From NCBI GenBank assembly GCA_030670005.1, contig DAOVCL010000048.1, positions 1 to 11,233 on the forward strand: a DNA stretch of 11,233 nucleotides, given 5' to 3'. Origin of the DNA: Candidatus Zixiibacteriota bacterium (lineage in GTDB: Bacteria > SM23-81 > DAOVCL01). A program made the translations under genes and the position numbers. Shown piece after piece: positions 6,262-11,233 of this stretch (its first letter is position 1; each line of letters starts with the position of its first letter). The notes beneath the pieces were generated by a model that worked only from the letters and a program-made list of their open reading frames with translations, did no database searches and was not told the DNA's origin.

Positions 6262-7443
6262 ATGGGAAAGATAGTTGCCTTAACGGGAAACGATGCCGCA
6301 GGCACGGCAATGATCCAGATTAGGCCGGATGTGGTGGCTGCCTTTCCTATTACCCCTCAGACCGAGCTAATGCATAAATTTGCAGAGGCGGTGGCCGATG
6401 GGGATGTGGATACCGAATTTGTGTCGGTGGAATCTGAGCACAGCGCCATGAGCGCCGCAATTGGAGCTTCCGCTGCTGGGGCAAGGGTGATGACGGCCAC
6501 TGCGGCCAACGGCTTTGCCCTGATGTGGGAGGTGGTCTATATAGCGGCCTCATATCGTTTACCTATAGTGATGACTTTAGTTAATAGAGCACTTTCTGGC
6601 CCCATCAACATCCACTGTGATCACTCCGACTCTATGGGGGGAAGGGATGCGGGTTGGATCCAGCTCCACTCCGAGAACTCCCAGGAGGTCTATGACAACC
6701 TCATCCAGGGAGTGAAGATAGCGGAGAACAGAGATGTGCTCCTTCCGGTTATGGTCACCTCTGATGGCTTCATCCTCAGCCACACCTTAGAGAGGATGGA
6801 GATCCTGGATAACCAAGGGGTTCAGGACTTTGTGGGGGAGAATCACCCCCAACACACGCTCTTAGATGTTGACCATCCTATTACCTTTGGTCCTTTAGAC
6901 CTTCCCGACTATTACTTTGAGCACAAAAGACAGCAGGTTTTGGCTATGGAAAAGGCCAAGGGGGTAATACTGGAGGTGGGCAGGGAGTTTAAGAAACTAT
7001 CGGGCAGAGATTATTGGTTGTTTGAGGAGTACCAGATGGAGGGAGCAGAACGGGCAATTGTGGCCTTGGGTTCCACTGCCGGGACGGTGAAGGAGACCGT
7101 AGATGCCTTAAGGGAGAAAGGTGAGAAGGTGGGGCTCATCAAGCTAAGGGTCTTCCGACCTTTCCCTAAGGAGGAACTCGTTGAGGCACTAAAGGGGATC
7201 AAGGCTTTGGTGGTTCTGGATAGATCCAATTCCTTTGGTGGCTTTGGCGGTCCCCTCTTCACCGAGATTAGGTCAACCCTCTATGGCTCAGGCCTGTCCT
7301 TTGAGGTCTTGAACTACATCTATGGTCTGGGGGGGAGGAACATAAGCCTAAAGGAGATAGAAGGGGTCTACTCCGACCTGAAGGAAGTCATAGAGACAAG
7401 TAAAGTGAAGGAGAGGATCAACTATTTGGGAGTTAGAGAATAG
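6262..7443 (+). CDS. porA: Pyruvate (2-oxoacid):ferredoxin oxidoreductase, alpha subunit
   Basis: A 393-residue subunit carrying the pyrimidine-binding and transketolase C-terminal-like domains. Catalytic positions are in place: FPITPQT with Thr31, VESEHSA with Glu59 (the likely thiamine-activating glutamate) and NRALSGP with Arg109, corresponding to Thr31, Glu64 and Arg114 of Desulfovibrio africanus PFOR. The second domain has RAIVALGSTAGTVKE, VGLIKLRVFRPFP and VLDRSNSFGGFGGP. I prefer ATG 6262 over the in-frame GTG at 6244, because AAGGAG (6250-6255) sits 6 nt before the ATG and family proteins start at about this point. One deviation: after SGPINI the sequence is HCDHSDSMGGRD where many family members have WNDHSD, a possible hint about substrate preference. 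It sits between porD and porB in a tight operon. Confidence 0.95.
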   Translation: MGKIVALTGNDAAGTAMIQIRPDVVAAFPITPQTELMHKFAEAVADGDVDTEFVSVESEHSAMSAAIGASAAGARVMTATAANGFALMWEVVYIAASYRLPIVMTLVNRALSGPINIHCDHSDSMGGRDAGWIQLHSENSQEVYDNLIQGVKIAENRDVLLPVMVTSDGFILSHTLERMEILDNQGVQDFVGENHPQHTLLDVDHPITFGPLDLPDYYFEHKRQQVLAMEKAKGVILEVGREFKKLSGRDYWLFEEYQMEGAERAIVALGSTAGTVKETVDALREKGEKVGLIKLRVFRPFPKEELVEALKGIKALVVLDRSNSFGGFGGPLFTEIRSTLYGSGLSFEVLNYIYGLGGRNISLKEIEGVYSDLKEVIETSKVKERINYLGVRE

Positions 7444-7453
7444 GAGGCCCAAG

Positions 7454-8377
7454 ATGGCTTTAAGTCTAAAGGAGTTATCTCAAAGGAGGGATCTATTATC
7501 CGGTGGGCATCGGGCCTGTGCTGGCTGTGCAGGCAGCACCGTCATCAGACAGGCCCTTCTGGCTGCAGATGTGCCGGTAGTAGCCGGATGTTCCACCGGC
7601 TGTATGGAGGTGGTTACCACTATCTACCCCTATACGGCCTGGAGGGTCCCCTTTATCCACAATGCATTTGAGAATGTGGCCGCCACTATCAGCGGGGTGG
7701 AGGCTGCCTATCGGGCCCTGAAGAGGCAGGGTAAGATTGATCGAGAGATAAAGTTCATCGCCTTTGGAGGGGACGGTGGAACCTATGATATTGGCATTCA
7801 GGCCCTCTCCGGAGCAATGGAGAGGGGCCATGATATGCTCTACATCTGCTATGACAACGAGGCCTATATGAACACCGGTATCCAGAGGTCTGGGGCCACC
7901 CCCCATGGGGCAGCCACCTCCACCAGCCCAGCGGGGAAGAAGATCCCCGGCAAGAGGGAGTTCAGAAAGGATCTGACCTCGGTGATGGCTGCCCACGACA
8001 TCCCCTATGTCGCCCAGGCTGTCCCTTCCCATTGGAGGGACTTTATGGGTAAGGTGCAGAAGGCCCTCTCTGTCAATGGGCCTTCCTTCATAAATGTATT
8101 GGCCCCTTGCCCCAGGGGATGGAGGTTTAAAGACAAGGATTCGATGGAGATGGCCAGGTTGGCGGTGGAGACCTGTTTCTGGCCTCTCTATGAAGTAGAG
8201 AAGGGAACCTGGAAGCTGACCTATAAGCCCAAGGAAAAGAGGCCAATCACTGACTGGATAGGAAGACAGGGCAGGTTCAGGCACCTGATGAAGGAGGAAA
8301 ACAAGCATGTCATAGATGAGCTCCAGGCCAATGTGGACTACAAGTGGGAGCAGATCCTCAAAAGGTGTGAGGGTTAA
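7454..8377 (+). CDS. porB: Pyruvate (2-oxoacid):ferredoxin oxidoreductase, beta subunit (TPP and [4Fe-4S] binding)
   Basis: A 307-residue subunit that binds thiamine diphosphate and the proximal [4Fe-4S] cluster. The cluster ligands expected for PorB are present: Cys22 and Cys25 (HRACAGCAG), Cys50 and Cys219 (APCPRGW). The TPP/Mg motif runs from GGDGGTYDIG (105-114) to YDNEAYMNTG (133-142). Length matches stand-alone PorB proteins, about 300-330. The ATG is preceded by TAGGAGG, whose TAG is the porA stop, leaving 10 nt between genes. A strong intrinsic terminator begins 4 nt after the stop, so porB closes the operon. The C-terminal tail (ITDWIGRQGRFRHL) is typical of PorB. Confidence 0.97.
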   Translation: MALSLKELSQRRDLLSGGHRACAGCAGSTVIRQALLAADVPVVAGCSTGCMEVVTTIYPYTAWRVPFIHNAFENVAATISGVEAAYRALKRQGKIDREIKFIAFGGDGGTYDIGIQALSGAMERGHDMLYICYDNEAYMNTGIQRSGATPHGAATSTSPAGKKIPGKREFRKDLTSVMAAHDIPYVAQAVPSHWRDFMGKVQKALSVNGPSFINVLAPCPRGWRFKDKDSMEMARLAVETCFWPLYEVEKGTWKLTYKPKEKRPITDWIGRQGRFRHLMKEENKHVIDELQANVDYKWEQILKRCEG

Positions 8378-8381
8378 GAGA

Positions 8382-8417
8382 GGGGGGCGTCCTTTGGGCG
8401 CCCCCCTTAAATTTTTG
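8382..8417 (+). terminator. Intrinsic terminator of the porGDAB operon
   Basis: GGGGGGCG (8382-8389) pairs exactly with CGCCCCCC (8399-8406) across a 9-nt loop, followed by TTAAATTTTT. The stem starts 4 nt after the porB stop codon. This is a canonical rho-independent terminator. Confidence 0.92.
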
Positions 8418-8457
8418 CTTAAGGAAAGGGCTTTTTAGTTCACTATTATGGTAGCGA

Positions 8458-8483
8458 GCCGTCAGATGCCCTCATCTGACGGC
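8458..8483. repeat. Perfect 11-bp palindrome with 4-nt loop
   Basis: GCCGTCAGATG (8458-8468) and CATCTGACGGC (8473-8483) form a perfect stem around CCCT, followed by AATTTCTATCCTTTT. It lies about 50 bp past the por terminator. The weak T-run on the plus strand could make it a backup terminator, but it also looks like a dispersed REP-type palindrome. Copy number elsewhere cannot be judged here. Confidence 0.6.
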
Positions 8484-8501
8484 AATTTCTATCCTTTTAT
8501 G

Positions 8502-8525
8502 CTCTCAGGGTTCCTGCCCTGATAG
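8502..8525. other. Third hairpin between porB and the MFS gene
   Basis: CTCTCAGGG (8502-8510) and CCCTGATAG (8517-8525) pair with one internal mismatch around a TTCCTG loop. No U-run follows. Together with the two upstream structures it makes this 280-bp intergenic region unusually rich in inverted repeats. Confidence 0.35.
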
Positions 8526-8659
8526 TTGTCCCTTCTCCTTATTCCGTGTTACTCCGTGGTCTGTGCAGCCAAGCAGTCGATTTCCTAATAGCTGACCGCT
8601 GTTGGTGGAGAAATTCCTTGATAAATCGTCACGGATGGGGTAACTTCTCTCTCAGGGAT

Positions 8660-9919
8660 ATGAAAGAAACCAGATCAATTGTTCAGAGGACTTCAAGGTT
8701 TCGGGACTTTTTTGCCCTGAAGAGAAACATTATAGTCCTGGCCTCCTCTACCTTCCTCCTTGGCTGTGGCGAGAACCTTTGGGCCAAGTTCCTCCCCAAA
8801 TATCTGCAGGCCCTGGGGGCCAGCATAGGCTTGGTTGGGCTATTTGGCACCCTGCAGGAGTTTACTGATACCATCTACCAATATCCAGGGGGCCGTATCA
8901 CTGATCGAATCGGGAGGAAGAATGCCCTGGTCCTCTTTACCGGCATCGGTTTCCTGGGTTATTTCATATATTTAATCGCCCCCCATTGGCCCGTTATCTT
9001 CGTTGGCCTTCTCTTTGCTATGGGGCTGAGTTTGGCCCAGCCCGCTATCTTCGCCCTCATCGGAGACTCACTTCCCAGGGGGAAGAGGGCTATGGGCTTC
9101 ACCATCCAATCCATCCTGAAGAGATTGCCCATTGTCATCGCCCCTCCCATTGGCGGCCTCCTCTTGGAAAGCTATGGGATCAAGGGGGGTATCCGACTGG
9201 GACTATCCGCCAGCTTAGCCCTCACCCTGCTGGCCGTATTCCTGCAAAAAAGATGCTATACTGAAACATTTGTCCCTGTAAAGAAAAACAGTAAGGGTAG
9301 CTCCCCCTTGTCCAGATGGAGGGCCCTTAACCCTTCCCTGAAGGCTCTCCTCAGTGCGGATTGCTTGGTGAGGTTTGGAGATCGACTGGTGAAGATCTTC
9401 GTCATCTTCTGGGCGATGGACTCTATTGGAGCAACGGCCTTTCAATTTGGCCTGCTCACCGGGTTGCAGATGGCTGTCTCCATCCTCAGTTACATCCCCA
9501 TTGCTCGCCTGGCTGATCGGGGGAGCCGCCTACCGTTTGTGGCTCTCTCATTCTTCTTTCTGCCAATGTTTCCCCTGGTTCTTTTCTTCTCCAAAAGCTT
9601 CACCTGGCTTATTTTTGCCTTTTTGGTTGCCGGCTTACGGGAGATCGGGGAACCGCCGCGCAAGGCTCTGATTGTAGACCTTGCCCCTAATGAAATCCGT
9701 GGAGAAGTGGTGGGGATCTATTATGCCCTGCGTGGCTTTGTGGTGATGCCTGCCGCTGCCATTGGTGGGGTTATCTGGTCCTTCCAGCCCCAGGTTGCCT
9801 TTTTGACCTCAATAGTAATTGGCCTGTCAGGGTTTCTCCTTTTGCTCACCAGGGTGAAGGAACCAGGGAAACCGGTGTTAGTGCGAAGGATTTTCAAGGG
9901 GACAATTGGCAGAAAATAG
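8660..9919 (+). CDS. Major facilitator superfamily (MFS) transporter, substrate unknown
   Basis: A 419-residue polytopic inner-membrane protein with about 12 hydrophobic segments. The signature loop after helix 2 is present as GGRITDRIGRKNALVLF, and the equivalent loop in the second half is ARLADRGSRLPFVAL, so both six-helix halves are complete. Other landmarks are ALIGDSLPRGKRAMGF and REIGEPPRKALIVDLAPNEIRGEVVGIYYALRG; the latter resembles loops of drug- or metabolite-exporting MFS proteins, but I cannot name a substrate. I start at ATG 8660, giving a short cytoplasmic tail before helix 1. Its Shine-Dalgarno is poor (AGGGA only 1 nt away), and a TTG at 8618 preceded by GGTGGAG is an alternative. 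A further in-frame ATG-less extension to 8546 has repeat-like sequence and is unlikely. The gene converges with the PAP2 gene 75 bp downstream. Confidence 0.88.
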   Translation: MKETRSIVQRTSRFRDFFALKRNIIVLASSTFLLGCGENLWAKFLPKYLQALGASIGLVGLFGTLQEFTDTIYQYPGGRITDRIGRKNALVLFTGIGFLGYFIYLIAPHWPVIFVGLLFAMGLSLAQPAIFALIGDSLPRGKRAMGFTIQSILKRLPIVIAPPIGGLLLESYGIKGGIRLGLSASLALTLLAVFLQKRCYTETFVPVKKNSKGSSPLSRWRALNPSLKALLSADCLVRFGDRLVKIFVIFWAMDSIGATAFQFGLLTGLQMAVSILSYIPIARLADRGSRLPFVALSFFFLPMFPLVLFFSKSFTWLIFAFLVAGLREIGEPPRKALIVDLAPNEIRGEVVGIYYALRGFVVMPAAAIGGVIWSFQPQVAFLTSIVIGLSGFLLLLTRVKEPGKPVLVRRIFKGTIGRK

Positions 9920-9994
9920 TGGTGGATGAGTGCCACTGCGGATGGCTGAGTAACAAGCTCCCCGCCACAGGAAATTAGCTTTATTTCGCAGCCC

Positions 9995-10795
9995 TCAATC
10001 CTCCCATTTCCTGCTTATCTTCTCCCCCAGGAAGAAACAGGCGACCCCCACCATTGCCCCAGCTACTGAGTCCACGGCGTAATGGTAGCGGGTATAAACA
10101 ATGGACACGGCAAGGCTGAGCACAATGGGCAGAAGGATCCAGAAGATGGTCTTCTCATATCTTCTGGCGGAGAAGAGGACGGCAAAGGCGGCGGCAACAT
10201 GGGAGCTGGGGAAACACCCCCCATGGATTGAGCCCTTAGCCTGGATGCTCCTCACCAGACTCAAGAAGAATCCTCCCTGCAAGGGGGCAGAATGTAGCTC
10301 GACCATCGTCTCCCAGGGGCCCCTGGCTGGAAAGAAGAGAAAGCCTATATAGGAGATGTAATAGGCCAATAGGACATTGAAGAGGAACTTATTAAACTCT
10401 TCCCTTTTTCCTCTAAAGTAAAGGGGGAATCCCCCAATGGGGATGAGTAGAAAATACATAAAGTAGGAAAACTCCATATATTCGGTGAGCCAGGGGCGGG
10501 CATGCTGGCCGAACCAGACCGTGGGGTGCACCCCAAATAGAAGGTAGTCAAGCCTCATCAGGGGGACCTCTGCCCAATAGGGGAAGAGGATAGTGGTTAT
10601 CCTTCCCAGCTCCTCAAACATAGGGGCAAGCAACAACACCGGATACCAGTCCCGCAGAAATATCAAAATGAGGGACTTAAACCTTCCCGATCCTCGTACA
10701 AAGAGGTAGATAAGCAAAGAAGTGAAGTAGTGGATGAAGACATCTAAACCCCAGGCCTTTAACTCAGAGTGAAAGAGGAGGATAAGTGTTCCCAT
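9995..10795 (-). CDS. PAP2-family (phosphatidic acid phosphatase type 2 / inositolphosphotransferase-like) membrane protein
   Basis: From ATG 10795 this is 266 residues with about six membrane helices. The three-part PAP2 phosphatase signature is readable: FFPARGPWE, then GCFPSSHVAAAFAV (PSSH motif), then YTRYHYAVDSVAGAMVG (R-x-H-x3-D type, with the nucleophilic His). The active site would face the outer side of the membrane and hydrolyse or transfer a phosphoryl or phospho-lipid head group. The HPTVWF-to-PARGP arrangement resembles Aur1/inositolphosphotransferase-like members, though the substrate is unknown. The coordinates give the ATG-based frame. However, this ATG lacks a Shine-Dalgarno and cuts the first helix; the frame remains open upstream, and a CTG at 10876 with a well-placed GGAGG and upstream promoter is the more likely start, giving 293 residues. 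The gene is monocistronic here and convergent with the MFS gene. Confidence 0.88.
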   Translation of the reverse strand: MGTLILLFHSELKAWGLDVFIHYFTSLLIYLFVRGSGRFKSLILIFLRDWYPVLLLAPMFEELGRITTILFPYWAEVPLMRLDYLLFGVHPTVWFGQHARPWLTEYMEFSYFMYFLLIPIGGFPLYFRGKREEFNKFLFNVLLAYYISYIGFLFFPARGPWETMVELHSAPLQGGFFLSLVRSIQAKGSIHGGCFPSSHVAAAFAVLFSARRYEKTIFWILLPIVLSLAVSIVYTRYHYAVDSVAGAMVGVACFFLGEKISRKWED

Positions 10796-10876
10796 CAGGG
10801 CCAGATAAGAGATGATGGCAATGTCTATGGGGCGAAACGGGGTCCTTTTTTTGTTGAACTTATTTAACCTTATCAG
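10796..10876 (-). other. Probable N-terminal extension of the PAP2 protein from a CTG start
   Basis: In frame with the ATG at 10795 the upstream sequence reads IRLNKFNKKRTPFRPID and then AIISYLALMGTLILLFH, completing the first membrane helix and giving a positively charged cytoplasmic tail. No ATG, GTG or TTG occurs in frame before the upstream TGA. CTG at 10876-10874 lies 6 nt from GGAGG (10887-10883 on the minus strand), ideal spacing. A homopolymer run of seven A (10850s) raises the alternative of a sequencing indel, although the other frames are quickly closed. Confidence 0.55.
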
Positions 10877-10908
10877 GGGTTTCCTCCGAGGTAGCAGAAT
10901 CAGCCCAT

Positions 10909-10937
10909 AGGATAATGATAACTCCCCTTTATGTCAA
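10909..10937 (-). promoter_or_regulatory. Sigma70-type promoter for the PAP2 gene
   Basis: On the minus strand TTGACA (10937-10932, a perfect -35) is followed by exactly 17 nt and TATCCT (10914-10909, a four-of-six -10). Transcription should begin near 10902, about 26 nt before the proposed CTG start and 15 nt before its GGAGG. This is the best promoter match in the window. Confidence 0.7.
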
Positions 10938-11037
10938 GAGTGGAGGGGTAAAATGTTTGACCTTTTTCTTTGGGCGGAAACGCAAGGAGATATGATAACA
11001 AAGTGGTTGTGCCCAGTAAAATACTACGGAGAGCATC

Positions 11038-11186
11038 AAATTGTTTACTTCCAAGTGTCATTTCGACCGAACCCCGAGACAAGCTCAGGACAGGCTCCGT
11101 GAGCGGAGAAATCTGATTTTGCCTGAAACAGATTCCTCGATTCCGCTTCGCTCCACTCGGAATGACATGAAAAATGTAAACTATTT
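11038..11186. repeat. Imperfect palindromic, MITE-like element of about 150 bp
   Basis: The two ends are inverted copies. AAATTGTTTAC at the left corresponds to GTAAACTATTT at the right. Inside these, TGTCATTTCGA (11056-11066) faces TCGGAATGACA (11157-11167) with one mismatch. Interior arms AGAAATCTG and CAGATTCCT form a further stem. The core belongs to the widely seen intergenic palindrome type beginning TGTCATTTCGACCGA and ending in TTCGCTCCACTCGGAATGACA. The left arm also contains CGAGACAAGCTCAGGACAGG, another commonly repeated intergenic phrase, which makes the element asymmetric. There is no transposase. Such elements are probably mobilised in trans. Confidence 0.72.
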
Positions 11187-11233
11187 AGTGACCTTGGTAG
11201 TAATTTGGTTAACAAATCGCCTGAGAACGCATT

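Noticed and set aside
7496..8308. Long minus-strand open frame (270 codons) opposite porB
   Set aside because: It is antisense to a clear porB with all its motifs intact, has no recognisable domain or ribosome-binding site, and is explained by codon bias of the real gene.
8546..8659. N-terminal extension of the MFS protein
   Set aside because: The extension is not membrane-like or family-like, and the DNA (CCGTGTTACTCCGTGG and similar) resembles common intergenic repeat phrases.
10992..11102. Short plus-strand frame (36 codons) with AAGGAG 5-7 nt before its ATG
   Set aside because: It runs into and ends inside the palindromic repeat element, has no recognisable features, and a good SD alone is weak evidence for so short a frame.

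Overview
The window is ordinary bacterial DNA with compact genes, strong Shine-Dalgarno sites (several close to AAGGAGGTGAG) and Arg codons dominated by AGG/AGA. A complete four-subunit, oxygen-sensitive 2-oxoacid:ferredoxin oxidoreductase points to an anaerobe. RecR, a lipoprotein solute-binding protein and sigma70-like promoters point to a bacterium rather than an archaeon. The AGG/AGA bias and low-overlap gene packing would suit a thermophilic or deep-branching lineage, but I cannot assign a phylum from sequence alone.

Layout. (1) 1-4072, minus strand: a gene run read right to left. It starts with a decayed NAD synthetase gene (nadE remnant), which overlaps the start of a fused trehalose-6-phosphate synthase/phosphatase (otsA-otsB). 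A lipoprotein sugar-binding protein follows, then the first 21 codons of an ABC permease cut by the window edge. (2) 4073-4722: about 650 bp with no intact gene. It holds a possible second gene remnant, a strong hairpin and an inverted repeat against recR. (3) 4723-5319, plus strand: recR. (4) 5337-8417, plus strand: a self-contained porGDAB operon with a plausible promoter, tight junctions and a textbook terminator. (5) 8418-8659: intergenic stretch with two further hairpins. (6) 8660-9919, plus strand: an MFS transporter, convergent with (7) 9995-10795, minus strand: a PAP2-family membrane phosphatase whose real start is probably upstream at a non-ATG codon. (8) 10938-11233: no gene; holds an imperfect palindromic MITE-like repeat of about 150 bp.

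How the genes work together. The left block makes trehalose from UDP-glucose and glucose-6-phosphate and probably also imports a sugar, fitting compatible-solute or disaccharide metabolism. The Por operon connects pyruvate (or a related 2-oxoacid) with acetyl-CoA, CO2 and reduced ferredoxin, the core of anaerobic energy metabolism. recR serves recombinational repair. The MFS and PAP2 proteins are separate membrane functions with unknown substrates.

I do not see a convincing new multi-gene system. The most informative observations are the nadE remnant that carries the ots ribosome-binding site, the promoter/SD/CTG arrangement in front of the PAP2 gene, and several palindromic elements in the intergenic DNA.
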